Below are positions 22,707-35,900 of a stretch of 64,000 nt of DNA, piece by piece; positions within the stretch are counted from its first letter, which is position 1, and each line of letters opens with the position of its first letter. The stretch covers positions 620,001-684,000 of the forward strand of contig BCJJ01000017.1 in the NCBI GenBank assembly GCA_039545355.1, given 5' to 3'. The DNA is from Trichosporon coremiiforme. Taxonomy: Eukaryota; Basidiomycota; Tremellomycetes; Trichosporonales; Trichosporonaceae. The translations under genes were made by a program, and so were the position numbers. Below the pieces are notes generated by a model. It did no database searches, was not told the origin of the DNA, and worked only from the letters and a program-made list of their open reading frames with translations.

Positions 22707-25700
22707 ATGAACGACTACCACATAAGGACGTTTACATGGGGTGCCGGCCCGCAGAAGGTGAGTCGCCCCCTTGCGCCTTTTACCCGGCGTGGATGGCTGG
22801 CATCGACTGCATACGGCGCTCGCCGAGTCCGACCGCTGTGCAACACACGGTGCGGCTGTCTGCACCGTGCGGCGTCTGCATGCGGACAACGCACACCAGG
22901 CCCAGGCGACCCATGCAACCGCGTCGTGCATGGTGCCTAGTCGCTGGCACCCAGGTTGTCGGCTGCATTGCGTAAACAACTCGGCTACCAGTAACCTAAA
23001 CACACGACCTCTCGAAAAAACCCCAACGACGTCACCGCGCGATAGCTGACAGGCAGGTCTATGTTGCCGGAGGCTTCAATAACTGGTCCGAGACCGCGAC
23101 CCCGCTCGAGATGCAGGAGGACGGCACGTTCCTCGTCGACGTCAAGCTCCCGTGGGGCGAGCGTCAAGCGTACAAGTACGTCCTCGACGGCGAGTGGATG
23201 GTCCGCGAGGACGAGGACAAGGAGTGGGGTGAGTTGCGGGTGCAGCGGTGCCGGCGAGAGCCGGCGCAGCTTGGATGGTGGACTCAAGCTGACAGATCAC
23301 AGACCCTTCTGGAAACGTGAACAACGTGAGTTGCATTCGGCTGAGACGGACGCCGATCGCGACACGCTGCCACGGGTGACCCGGTGATACACGAGCGACG
23401 TCTGGGACACCCGGGGCGCACGAGCGGACGGCTCGTGTGCGACGCGAGTCCTGGCGATTCGACGCCCGAGACACGGACCAGCTGACAGATAGGTCTACCA
23501 GGCCCCACCGAAGCCGACTGGCACGGCCGCCGCCAGCGAGGCGCCTAAGGGAACAGCGCAGCCCGTGACCGACGCCGCCTCCGCGCCAACAAACACGACT
23601 GCTGCCCCTATCTCGACAGGAGCTGCTCAGCCCGTCGTCTCCGAGACGCAGTCCACTGGACTCTCGACGGGCGATAAGACTGCGATCGGTGCCGGCGCCG
23701 CTCTTGCGGGAGGAGCAGGCGTTGCTGCTGCCGCTGCGACGCCGACGACGAGCGATGCCAAGAAGAAGAAGAACAAGAAGAAGAACGAGAAGAAGAAGGC
23801 CAAGAAAAAGGCTGAGCGTGCCGCCGCCCAGGCTGCCGGTGGACCCGTCCCGGCTGACGGTGACGATGACGATGAGGACGACGACGACGAGGCCGGTTCC
23901 GCTTTCACCGGCACTACGACACCGGCGACCACCTCGGCCTTCGCGACCCCGGCCCTGGACACCTCGAATCAGCTCGGACACGATGTGCCTGTGACTACCC
24001 AGTCGACTACCCAGGGTGTCGACCCTTCGGCTCGCACCTTTGACTCGGAGCTTCGGCCCGTTAAGGAGGCTCAGTCGACCGCTCCCGTCGCGCTGATCCA
24101 GGACGAGGCTGCCCCCGTTGCCCTCATCGAGGACGAGCCCTCCGCTCCTGTCGCCCTCATCGAGGACGAGCCCACTGCTCCCGTCGCGCTCATCACCGAC
24201 GAAACCGCTCCTGCCGCGGCTTCTGCGCCGACCACCGACTCGGCTCGTGCCGCCCCGACTACTACCTCGACCGCCACTGCCGCGCCGATCACCGACTCTG
24301 CTGTCCCGACCGAGGCCGCCAAGCCGCCCACAACCGCGCAGGTTGACCAGGCGGGCCAGGTCCTTGTTGCCGAGTACGACGCCAAGGACTCGTCGCGCAA
24401 CTTTGACAACGGTTTCTCCGGCGCTGCTATCGGCACTGCCGCTGCTGGTGCCGCTGCGGTCGGCGCCGGTGCCGCCTACGCTGCCAACAAGTCCTCGCAG
24501 TCCGAGGAGCAAGCCCGCGCCCAGGCTGCTGCCGGCAACCCCTCCGTTGAGGCGTTCCGCGAGGCTTCGCACGAAGACGACGTCGCGTCTGCCCAGACCT
24601 ACGTCAAGCGCGAGCAGGAGGGTGCCGTCACCAAGACGACGACGGTGACCGAGATCGTCTACAACCACGGCGACAGCTACGGAGACAGCACCGAGGCGCT
24701 CGTCGAGAAGCGCGAGCCCTCGGCCGTCCGCGGACCAACCGAGGTCTCGACCGCCGTCGATGGCGCCAACATCACCACTGCCGACGGAACCCACCTCGGC
24801 CAGCAGGTCACCGTCAACCGTGTTGCCGATACTCAGGTGCTTGGCGACTCTGGCGAGCAGGTCGGCCGCCAGGCTGACGTTGCCCAGGTCACTGCCACCC
24901 AGCTCCAGCACCCCGACGGTACCCCCATCGCCCAGCAGGTCGAGGGCACCGATGTCGAGGCTTACGAGCCCACCGAGACCGCTCAGCCCGAGCACGAGAC
25001 CATCTCGCACAGGGCCGCTGGCGCTGTTGCTGGCGCCGCTGCCGGCGTCGCCGCGCTCGGCGGTGCCGCCTTCGCTGCCGTTAAGAACGCTACCGGCGTC
25101 GACATCGCCCCCGAGGCTGCCCCCGTAAGTACCACGCTACGCCGATGTGGTGTCAAAGCTGACAAATAGGTCTCGATTGAGGAGGCCAAGCGCCGCGGTA
25201 TCGACGTCGAGCACCTTCCCCGGGTCGAGGGACCGAGCGACGCCGTCTCCCCCGTAGGCACCCACCCGCCCGAGGGCGCCGTCAACCAACTCCAGGAGAT
25301 GGTTGACGGGCTTAAGCACCCTAACGCTGCTTCGCCCACCGACGGTTCCGCCATCGTTGCCGGCTCGCAGACCACTGTCCCTGCCTCTGCCGCTACCGCC
25401 GCCCCCATCGACGCCTCGCGCTCGCAGGGCGCTGTTCCCGCCGGCGCCATCGCGACCCCCACCTCGGAGACCCCCTCGCAGGGTGTCCAGGGCGCCTCTG
25501 TCGCTGCTCCCATTGCCGGCACCGCTGCCGCTGTCGGTGCCACCACCGCCCCGACCAGCTCGCAGCAGCAGGTCCCTTACACGGGCGGCTCGCTCTCGCC
25601 CGAGACCTCGGTCAAGAGGGATACCCCCTCTTCCGGCGCCGTCGGCACTGGCACCCAGGCACAGTCCGCACAGAGCGCTGACCCGACCCAGACCGTCCAC

Positions 25701-27968
25701 GGCCTTGGCGCTCAGTCGTCCTCGCCCCAGGGCTCCGCCACCACCATCCACGGTGCTGGCGCTGGCTACACTGGTGACGAGACTATCTCGCGTTCTGTGC
25801 CCGGACAGACTGGCTCGACCGGCACCGCAGCCGCTGTCGGCTCCTCGGCTCCTGCCACTGGTGCTGCCCAGGCCGCTCACCAGCCCGACCCTACGTTCTC
25901 GAAGACCACGTACGACCCGAGCTCGCCGTCGCACACCCGCACCGAGATCATCGGTGCTGCTGCTGCTGGCGCCGCCGCTACCGGCGCCGCTGTCGCTGGT
26001 GTCGCCTCCTCCGGTTCCAACAACTACGCCGCGATCACCCGTAGCAACGACGGCAACACCCAGGACCAGCGCATGAAGTACGACGTTGAGGACGAGATCA
26101 CCGGCAAGACCTCTGGCCAGGACTTGACCTTCAAGCCCGCGTCTTCAGGCAGCTACGACCAAAGCCAGCACAGCACCATCCCGAGCATGGACGGTCAGAG
26201 CAAGTCCTCTCCTACCTCTGGCACCAAGGCTGGCGATGCGCCCAACGGCGGCAAGGGCTTCAACGGCGCCTCGCGCCAGCAGTCTGCCAATGTCTCGGAC
26301 AGCCAGCCCCCGGTCGGTGTCAACAACAAGGACCGCTCGCCTCACGAGGGTGAAGACCTCGAGCCCCAGCCCCCGACTGGCACCTACGGCAACCCCACCA
26401 ACCAGCCCCAGGTCAAGGCCGAAGTCTTCCGTGCCCAGGACACGGACATTCCGAGCCAGCGCCAGGCCGCCGCGGCCAACAACCGCACCGTCCCCGCGCC
26501 GACGATCAAGCCCCTCAAGGGTCCCGTCACGACCTCGACCGGCCACGGTGCCGGCGGCACGTCCCAGCTCTTCTCGAGCCAAGACCGTAACGTTATGGCG
26601 CACCAGCGTGCTCTCGAGGAGGCCGAGTCCACGGGCGAGACGTCCAAGAACCTCTCGGCCGACGACGCCATGGCTGGCCTCTCCAAGCCTCTCAGCAACA
26701 CCTCGGCTCAGAAGCCCCACGCCCCCACCGAGGCCAAGACTGGCCGCGCCGGCGCCGGCTTCAACGAGAACCCCCAGCAGCAGTCGGGCTCGCACACTGG
26801 TGTCGGTGCCGTCGGCTCGACCCACAGCGGCCTGTCGCAGCAGCCCAGCTCGACCACCGCCGCCCCGATCTCGCAGCAGACCTCGCACCAGACCCAGGGC
26901 AGCACCGTCGACGCCGCGGGTAACATCCGCTCGCCCACTGGCGAGGTCGTCGGCTCGACTACCAACAATGCCGGCGGCGAGGTCGGCACTGACACTCCTC
27001 AGCGTGCCGCCGTCTCCGGCGACGTAGCCGCTGGCGCCGCTGCCGGTGGTCTCGCCGGTGTTGTCGGCCTGGCCGCTAAGAACGTTGCCAGCGGCGTTAA
27101 CACTTCCGCTGCCGGTGCTCAGTCTGCTGTCAACTCTGGTGTCTCGGGCGTCCAGTCCGGTGTTGCCGGTATCCAGTCTGGCTCCACTGCTGGCCTGACC
27201 GGTGCTCGCGACGGCGTCACCTCTGGTATTGCCGGTGTCAACGCTTCCCTCCAGCAGGGTCGCGACAGCGTTGCTGCCAGCACGACGGGCGTTAAGAGCG
27301 GCGTCGTCGGTGCCACCCCGCCTGACGCGCGCACCCAGCCCGGTGCCGGCAACCCTCAGACGCCTGCTCCTCCCGCGCCGTCGACGGGCACCGCCGCTGC
27401 GTCTAACACGACCCAGGGTGGCTTAGCTCCGCCGCATCACCACCACCACCATGACAAGGAGAAGCGCTCGGGCAGCTTCTCGAAGCGCTTCAGCTCGCTC
27501 GGTTTCGGCAAGCGCTCCTCCGTCGCCCACGAGGGCAAGGACGAGTCGTACGCTGCCTCGCAGCGGCCAGCGTCTAACGCCCCTGCCGCCGCTACGCAGG
27601 TGCAGCACAACCCCAATACGGGTGCTACGGCCGTCCAGAAGACGGCGGTCGACTCGCAGGGTAACGTCGCGCAGCACACGACGGTGGCCCAGCCCGCCAG
27701 CAACGCCGGCACCGTCGGCCGCACCGGCGCCACCGAGAGCGCTGCCGGCAGCGAGTTCGGCACCGTTGGCAAGCAGCAAGGCAGCGCCATCACGAGCAGC
27801 ACGGCTACGCAGGTGCCGTCGCAGACTGTCGGTACCGTCGGTACCGCCGCTGGCAGCGACTTCCTTAACAAGGACCCGGCTGCCAGCCAGCAGGCCCACC
27901 CGCAAGTCAAGAAGAAAAAGAGCGGCTTCTTCTCCAAGCTCAAGCACGCCTTCAGCCACAAGGGATAA
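22707..27968 (+). CDS. CBM48/AMPK-beta glycogen-binding domain protein with giant disordered tail (Crp1/Mdg1-like)
   Basis: Five exons: 22707-22757, 23057-23228, 23303-23325, 23493-25124 and 25170-27968; 1558 aa. The first four exons build one E-set carbohydrate-binding domain (residues ~1-85): FTWGAGPQKVYVAGGFNNWS, LPWGERQAYKYVLDGEW, DPSGNVNNVYQAP. This matches the CBM48 module of AMPK beta and of yeast Crp1/Mdg1. The remaining ~1470 residues are low complexity, rich in Ala, Thr, Ser, Gly and Pro, with a Lys-rich and then Asp-rich patch near residues 170-220. A short APVALIEDE-type repeat occurs in three to four copies at about 24082-24205. A His run and basic segments (KRSGSFSKRFSSLGFGKR; KKKKSGFFSKLKHAFSHKG) close the protein and could bind membranes or nucleic acid. 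The first intron is 299 nt. Role unknown; glycogen or stress-related scaffolding is a guess. Confidence 0.85.
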
Positions 27969-30900
27969 AGTAATCCCTCATAGAATGACCCCGCTTCTTC
28001 CTGCACCCAACCACCAACGAGACACCATGGTGGTATTCCTCGTTTCCTCCTTTTCGCTTCCAACTTCTTGAAACACACATCTCTCGTAGCCGCGATAATC
28101 AGATACCGTACCTCCCGCAGCCATTAATATAGCCATACAGCGCCCTGGATCGGGCTGGTACTGAATATGAATGGAATGAACATTGCGCGTCCCACGAGCC
28201 GAGCGCAGCGAGGCGAAGGGGACAGACACACCTGCGACGCCTACACAACAAGGGCAGGTATGGGCCATCGAGATCAGAGGAAACCTTCTCTTGGTTTCGA
28301 CGTTTCCCACGATGGCCCACTGACCCGTACACAGGAGCACGATGCTAAACACGCTTTACAACATCATGTTCAGTCGAGGCTCGTCCAGACCTCTGGGTTG
28401 GAGGAAGCTCCTCCTAGTTTCCAGCGTCTCCCACGGTGTCTTGCTTCTGTATTGTCACCGACGGGCGGACGTAAGATTTCTCGTTGCGTGCCGAGATGCC
28501 GTTCAGGCGACTTTAGCTGATGGAAGTCACCGCACGCCGCTCACGCCGCAGGCCGCACATGAGATGCTGAGGGCCACTTGCGTACACTGCGCACCCCGCA
28601 CGCCAGGCGCGCCAGGCGGTCACACAGAGGCACAGGAGGAGTTCTACCGATACACTCCTGTGCGCATTGCCCAGGTACGACAGGAACACCCAAAGCGTAC
28701 CCAAAGCGCACCCAAAGCTCGGGAAAAGCGACAGCAACGCTCGAGCAGTTCGGTTCCTCGGCGGGTGCGGCGTCAGCCCCAACCTACTTACAGCCTCAAG
28801 CTACTACGCCTACTACGCCTACTACGCCTACTGCACCGGCTGCGCCTGCAGGCCTCTGCAGCCTCTGCAGCCTCTACAGCCTCCGTGCAATGTTGCGGGC
28901 CAAGGCTGCGCCGCGCCCCGCAGGCTAGGGATGTGCACTTGTCCGCCGCACGCGCCGCAGATCGCCGCACCGCGCCGCCCACCCTCAGCCCGTTGCCCAC
29001 CTCTCACCTCCCACCGCCCGCAATGCCCACCATGGCACCCCGTCGGCGCATTCAGTGCCGAAACATCTGCCACTGCCACGGCCACGGGGCACTCGGCGCG
29101 TGCTACGGGTTGCTCTATTCGGCTGCTCGGCATGCCCGGCCGGGTGCCACACCCCGACTCGTGCCCTGTTAGCCCTTCTGGCCCTGCTGCGCTCCGTCCC
29201 TATCCCCGTGAGGGCGTGAAGGCTGGGTATTCTACTCTCGTGCACCAGTCATGTTTTTTACAGCGGCGTCTGGGGAATGCGCCAGCCGTGGCACCGAGCG
29301 CCCACACATGCCCATTCTCCGCCATGGCGCAGACCTGGCATGACTGATACGGTGGCACAGGGGTTTGGGAGGGCTGAATGCGCGGGACTTGGGGGGATCT
29401 TCAGGCCCCGATCTGGCCGGATGTGCCGGCATGCTGCTGTTGTGCTCGGTCAGCAGCGTAGCGGTTGTTCAGACGTGCGGGCAAGAGGCGTGCGTCAGCA
29501 CTATGTTTGCATTGGGCTGCACAGAGAAGAGGCAGAAGCAAGGGGTGACGAGAAATTTGCAGATGTGGCGCGAAAGTGTAACGTCGGAGGCGTTGCTCGG
29601 GCCCCTGGTTCGTCTTCTTCTCCTTCTGTACACTTCTGTCTGGGCATGTCGGGCATGTACGACGCCTGCCTGGGCCCGGATTCATGGCATGGAGCGTGCA
29701 GATACGTGAGCCGGCGCCGAGCGTCGTCCGACCTTTCTCCAAGCCCTACTCCGAGAATAGAGCCGTCCTGGGGGTGAGGTATGCCCCCAACTGTGGAGCT
29801 CGTCAGCCGCGCTGAGCGAGCAAAGTCCACGAGAGGGCCGTCGAGGGAATAAGGGGAATGGAAACGCCGGAAAACGTCGTGTCTAAGGTCTGCTTCAGGC
29901 TACCTTGAGGCGAAATTTGCTTCCTGGAATTACTGGGGTAGGGTTTCCGGACGCCACAGGGGGGCTCAGGCCAGGGACCAGCTTCAACTTTCCACCCAAC
30001 TTCCAGTGGACCTTCGGTCCGCCGTTGTATCAGCGCCGGTATGCTGACTCGGGAGGCATTTCCGTGCCAATAGTTGTGCTGATACGGCCGTTTGGGCGCC
30101 TCAGTACGGCAATGTCCGGTACTTCTCCCTGTGTGCAGATCTGCCCGCTGCTCCTCGGTGATCGCGTTCCCAGGGACGCCGTGTTGATAGGACGTGCGCT
30201 GTGTTTGTCTTGCAGGAGGTTAAAGGACAGTACGACGTTCTCTGGAACGGCGTGACCGAGCCAAAGGCCCGCGAAGCAAGACCCAACTCACGCCATTGTG
30301 AGCCAAACACGTTTCTGAATGAGGGCCAAGCGCGCTTGGAGCAGGCGTGACCGAGGGCATTAGCAATACGTCCGTCATCACTGCGTTCTAGCACTTCGGC
30401 TGTCTCTGGCTGGCGCTGGTTTAGTCTTTTCATACTGCTCAAATAGGTTAACAGCTTAAGGTACTAAGTCGACGGGGAAAGGGGTAGCGGAGAGCCTGGC
30501 GAGCCTGGGCGCGAGGATGGATCTCAGATCAGCGAACAAACCTTGTCTGCTCCTTATGCAATTCAGCCCTTCCTTCGGTGTCACGCGCGCATTGCCTCGG
30601 TAGCAGAGATATCTGTTCGCGTACCTCTCTACTCTGCGCGGTATCTTGCGCGATTTTGCGTTTCTCTTGCCAACATGAGGAGACATTGCAAGAGTACCAA
30701 AGGAGGTAGAGGATCGAGGGGGCAGATAGTAACCCGCCGCGAGCGCCGCGAGCGAGCGCAGCAGGTTTCGGGGTCCGGACCGCGCTCCGCTTCAGTGCAG
30801 CGCGGGAAGCTCGGTGACCATCAGGTGAGCCGGTATGGCACGGCGGAAGGAAGACTTTGGGCCATTTCAGCGTCTCACCTGCAATCAATAGACGTGCGTA

Positions 30901-32944
30901 CCGTGTCTCACCAGACAGCTCATGGCACACGCAGACGCCGTGCAGTCCTCTTCCTCTTTGCATCATATGCATCATGTATTTCCAGGTCGACGACGACCGG
31001 GTGATCGAGGATCGAGGAGCCTGCGAGGCAGAAGGAGAGCGAGGGAGAACCGTGCGCAGTTCGTGCTCCATGCCAAGCCAGCTTTGGGCTCCACATCCCC
31101 GCGGCTCGCTTCCTCTGCGTTGCTTTCGCGTTCTGCGATGCTGCACACACCCGCATGCCAACGATCGATTTCGAATGCTTCTCCACGGGCTCCAAGCTCC
31201 GAGATTAACGAGAGTACGCAGCACTGTGCAACAGATGGTGCGAGGTTGATTCGGAATCACGCTCCAGTACAGACGTCAGCTGGCCCAGCTGGTCAAACTG
31301 GCTCAGTGAAGCTCAGCTGGTCATGAAGAGAGGACGAGCGCAGAACGCCAGCGAGGGACGGGGAGGCACGATTCAGTCATATCCTTAGCGCTAGCGCTGC
31401 CACCGTCCCTTGGAACCCCCGATGTCCCTCCCCCCCTGGCCCTGTCCAGTCCCTGGGAACGAGTTCAAGCTTTCTGCAATCCAACCTCCATCCGTGCATC
31501 GGTGGTCTATCTTTGGTGCGCGTTCACTCACACCGCCAATGCAAACTCTGCGTTGATTCCGACGATGCCGTCCTGCGTCAATCGCATTTGTTCGGGCACC
31601 AGCAAACAGCTAGCCCCATGTAGTGTCCAGTGGCACTCAGATGGTGCAGGTAGCGTGCTGACGTTAGACATTGCTGACGTTGCCGCAGGGGAAAGACAAG
31701 CATGGTCTGCAGACCAAGTACGTTTGTGGGTGAGTAGTGGGGTCACGACTTGCGCGGAGAGAAGCATAGGAGGGAGGATACGGAGAGATCTTGGGAATGC
31801 AGGCCAGCCGCCGGCGAAAAGCTGAGCACCACTTGTTACAGAAGAGCGAAGATGGGACGGGGGGACGGGGGGAGGGGGGGACCGGGGGACCGGGGGAGAC
31901 GGAGACAACCGGAGGCTTTCACGGGGCTTTCACGGGCCGCTGGCTGGAGCTGGCTGGCATTTGCTGAGGGCTGAGCCGAGCGTGGAGGCTGCCTGAGGTG
32001 ACCTGAGCCCAGTCCTTGTCGACTCAGGATGGCGGGGGAGAGAGGATCTGGTATCGCTCCCGATCCTGAACTGCCTGCAGGGCCCCTGGCAGCCCGCCGC
32101 TCCAGATCTCACCGACGAGCGACAGCCCAGAGAACAGAACGCTGCCCTCGCTGCCATTGAATGCACACCCGCAACGCCCAGCACCGAACACTGGAACAGG
32201 TTCAAGGACTCGATCCTACCCAAGGAGACCGTCGCCATGACCGAGCACCACCAGCGCGTTGCACCGTAGCCTCTGACCGCAAGTATCCACCCGCGACCGC
32301 CATCGCGCTCCTCTTCGTCACATAATCTTTGCCTCTTGCTGTCCTTTCCAATCACATACCCCTCCGAGACTCCCGCGCACCGACCTCTCCTTCCCCCTTC
32401 AATCCCCTCCGCCTCCCCCTTCTCGCACCCACCGCTCCCATCTTTCGGGTCGCCGTCGCTACCATCCCAGTCCAACCCACAACTCGGCCATCTCGTAATC
32501 ACCCTTCATCACACATCATCCGATCCTACACACCTCCGCCATCCCTTTCCCACCATTACGACATTCTGTCTTACCCGCATCAGCTGGCCAACAGGAGTGC
32601 TGCGCAACGACAGGCTAATGCGCATCCGGCGAGCGTAGACGACCCTCTACCAGCTTTCTGCGCCCATCATTGTGTTGTTCTCGAAGCTCTGCACACTTCT
32701 TGAACGCTTCGTCCCACAAAAGCACACCCTCCCGCGCACCCTTCCCCCCTGAAGCTAATTCTCCACTTTCGACATACCCACCACCCGTTCCACAGGTCCC
32801 ACAGATCCAAAGTTCATAACCGCACGCCTATACACAAACGACCCGACACCTCGGCATACCAGCAAGCTGTCTCACACCCTAAACACAATCCGCACGCCGA
32901 CCAAATAGCGCGCGACAGCGACGACAGCTGTCCCGCTACATAGC
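27969..32944. other. Gene-poor 5-kb region upstream of the OPT transporter
   Basis: No ORF here shows the third-position C/G bias or motifs of real genes, on either strand. Noted contents are a short trinucleotide-like run built on TACTACGCC at about 28799-28835, CTGCAG-rich DNA just after it (28850-28890), a G-run cluster at 31854-31902, and a long C/T-rich stretch (about 32330-32760) that looks like the core promoter and 5' leader of the downstream transporter. Non-coding transcripts cannot be excluded. Confidence 0.45.
31854..31902 (+). repeat. G-run cluster, potential G-quadruplex
   Basis: At least six runs of four to eight G within about 48 nt, separated by one to three bases (AC, A, ACC). 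This meets the usual pattern for intramolecular G-quadruplexes on the plus strand. It lies about 1 kb upstream of the OPT transporter start. Confidence 0.6.
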
Positions 32945-35900
32945 ATGGATGGTGAACGGCCGTCGACGAGACGAGGTTGTCCGCCGCCGTCGATAGCGCT
33001 CGCCCCCTTGCCGACGCGCTACGGTGGTGCCAGCCAGCCATCAACCATTGCTGAGCAAGACCCAGCATATGTCGCACATCACACCCCCAGCCCACTAAGC
33101 CGTTCCCACGACAACACACCCCGCCCCATTCGACCGCACGACGACGACGACGACGATGCAGAGGGCGTCTTTGCGTTCGCGCGACCCCCGACGTCCGAGG
33201 CGCCGCCGATACACCAGTACCCACCAGGTCTGCAGCGACATGACGACGGTGGAGATGGCGTCTTCGCTTTCGCACCGCCAGCCTCGCCGTGGCCTCCTGC
33301 CTCGCTTCCCTCGTCGCAAGACGGCAGCAGTGCGGGGGGTAGCAGCGGGCAGCGGCGCCCGTCGACCGCCCATCCCTCGACACGCTCCATGGCCTCTCTG
33401 CAATATGCCCAAGGCTTGCAACGCCTTGACAGTATTGACACTGGGACATTCGCCTTCTCGTCACCAACAACTTCTGACGCGCTTCACCTGACGACCCCAG
33501 CGGACGAGGCTGTGTCGTCATGCAACTCGCACCGCCCGCTGCGACCAACGCGGACACGCGACGAGGACGAAAACACTGACGGCGTCTTCGCTTTCTCAAA
33601 TCCCTCTCCGCCAAGAAACCATGAGCCACCCGCTCAACCCAGCTACGAACCTCACCCCGCAGCCTACGCGATCCCGTATGCTCCGCCAGCGCCGCCAACA
33701 GCGAACCCCTGGGCGCACGCCGGCCAGCAGGCACGCATCCCTCATGCCGTCCCGGAGGAAGGCACATTCGCGTTCACGACGCCGGAGGAGGCGTATATCC
33801 CGAGTGATCGGCTCACTGTTGGACAACCGGCGCCGCTGCCCGGCAACTCCGAGTCGACTTTTGGCAACAACGTCGACACATTAAGCAAGCGGAGCGCGAC
33901 CGTTGATGTTGAACTTGGACAGCCCTTTGCATCGCCGACGACGACCGCGTACCAGCACTCGACGGTGCGGGAGCCGCTGCTCGAACCGAACCTGAACCGT
34001 TCGGCGTTCAGAGATTGGCGCTACGAAACGCCGCCAGAGGACAGCGGCTTGCGTCGGCGCCATGCCTACCCGCCACCACCTGCCGACGAAGTCCTGAAGC
34101 CCGTTGACCCCCAGGCAAGCGGCGACAAGCTGGACCAGATCGACCAGAACCACGACTCCCGGCCGGTACTGCTGTCACGCCCGAAGACGGCGTACACCGA
34201 GTACACGGAGCGAACGGAGCAGACAGTTCCGCATGGCGTCACAACATGGGGCGACGGCATGGGTGGCGAGCTGAACACGAGCAGCAGCCCGCGTTCGTCC
34301 TTTGACGAGGACAGTCCATACCCCGAGGTTCGCGCAGCCGTGTCGAACCTGGACGACTCCGAAATGCCGGCTCTCACGTTCCGCGTGTTCTTCATCGGCA
34401 TTCTCATGACGGTCATCCGCTGTGCGCTCAACACGTTCTTCCGTCTGCGACCGCCCGCGCCGTACATCGCGCCAACGCTCGTGTGCTTCTTCGCGTACCC
34501 GTTCGGCCAGCTGCTTGCTTGGATCCTGCCGATCGGCGAGTGGAAGCTGCCCCGCTGGCTCGGCGGATTCACGTTTGACCTGAACCCTTGCTCGTTCAAC
34601 ATCAAGGAACACTCGCTCATCGTCGCTATGAGCGACATCGGCGGCAACGTGTGCGGCGTCGTCATCTCGATCGCGACGATGCAGCGCAACTATCACGTCA
34701 GCCACAACGCCATGTTCACGATCCTGCTCTGTGTCGCGACGCAGGCGACGGGCTCGGCGTTCTCGTACCTGCTGCAGAAGAGCGCGGTTCAGTCTGCGTC
34801 GCTCCTTTGGCCCGAACTGCTCGGCACCACGACGCTGCTGAACACGCTGCACGCGGACAGCTCGGACGGCAGGGGCATGAGCCGCAAGAAGTTTTTCGGG
34901 CTCTCGGCGACGGCCATGTTCCTGTACACGCCGATCCCGGCGCGACTGTTCTCAGCGATGGCGTTCCCGGACTGGCCGACGTGGATTGCGCCACACAACA
35001 TTACGGTGAACCAAGTCTTCGGCGTAGCAACAGGCATGGGTTTGTTCCCGCTCACGCTCGACTATACGCAGGTCATGAAGATGGCGACGCCGTTCTACGT
35101 CCCGTGGCTGACGGCGCTGAACTTGCTGCTGGGCTGGGCGCTGTTCTACTGCATGATCTCGCCCGCGCTGTACTACACGAACAAGTGGTTCACGGGACAC
35201 ATGCCTCTGTCGAGCTCCCGCATTGCCGACCGCTTCGGCATGCCGTACAACGTTACCCGCGTGCTGCAGGGCGACAGGCTGAACGAGGAGGCGTACCATG
35301 CCTACTCGCCGATCTACTTTGCGGCCTCGTACCACGCGACGCACCTCATGGCCTTTGGTGTCGCCACGAGTGTCCTGACACACTTTGCAGTGCACCACGG
35401 GGCTCACTTCTGGCGCTGCCTGCGCAAGAAGGGCGACGAGGAACCGCCCGACGTCCACGCCAAGATGATGCGCGCGTACAAGGGTATCCCGGGGTGGTGG
35501 TACGGCGCACTCCTGCTCGTGTGCTTCGTGTGCGGTATAGTCGGTCTGGAAGTGTACGACACCGAGCTGCCCGTGTGGGGCCTAGTCATAGGTCTCATCC
35601 TCGGGTTACTCTTCGCGATCCCCGCCACCTTCATGGCGGGAGTGACGACCTTCACCCCGGCCACGAATGTGATCTACGAGCTGGTAGCGGGCTTCCTGTG
35701 GCCCGGGCGTCCCATCCCATTACTCCTCTTCAAGTCGCTCGGCATCCAGACAGTCCACGCCACGGTCAACTTCACGCGTGGCCTGAAACTGGGCCACTAC
35801 ATGAAAGTACCTCCCCAGGACATCTTCATCGTGCAAGTCATCGGCCTGCTCGTGTGCGCGCTCGTCAACGCGGGCATGTTCGCGTGGGTCCCGCCCTGCG

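Noticed and set aside
22758..23056. ORFs inside the 299-nt first intron of the CBM48 gene
   Set aside because: Splice sites on both sides are good and the spliced product restores a conserved domain; the intronic ORFs have no coding bias.
23142..25010. A 622-residue open frame on the minus strand
   Set aside because: It lies fully opposite the CBM48 protein. Its length comes from the GC-rich, low-complexity codon pattern of the real gene, and its Gly/Arg/Leu/Val-rich translation has no domain.
28799..28890. Repetitive TACTACGCC and CTGCAG stretch as a CRISPR-like or structured array
   Set aside because: Units are contiguous without spacers and too few; this is simple low-complexity DNA in a eukaryotic genome.
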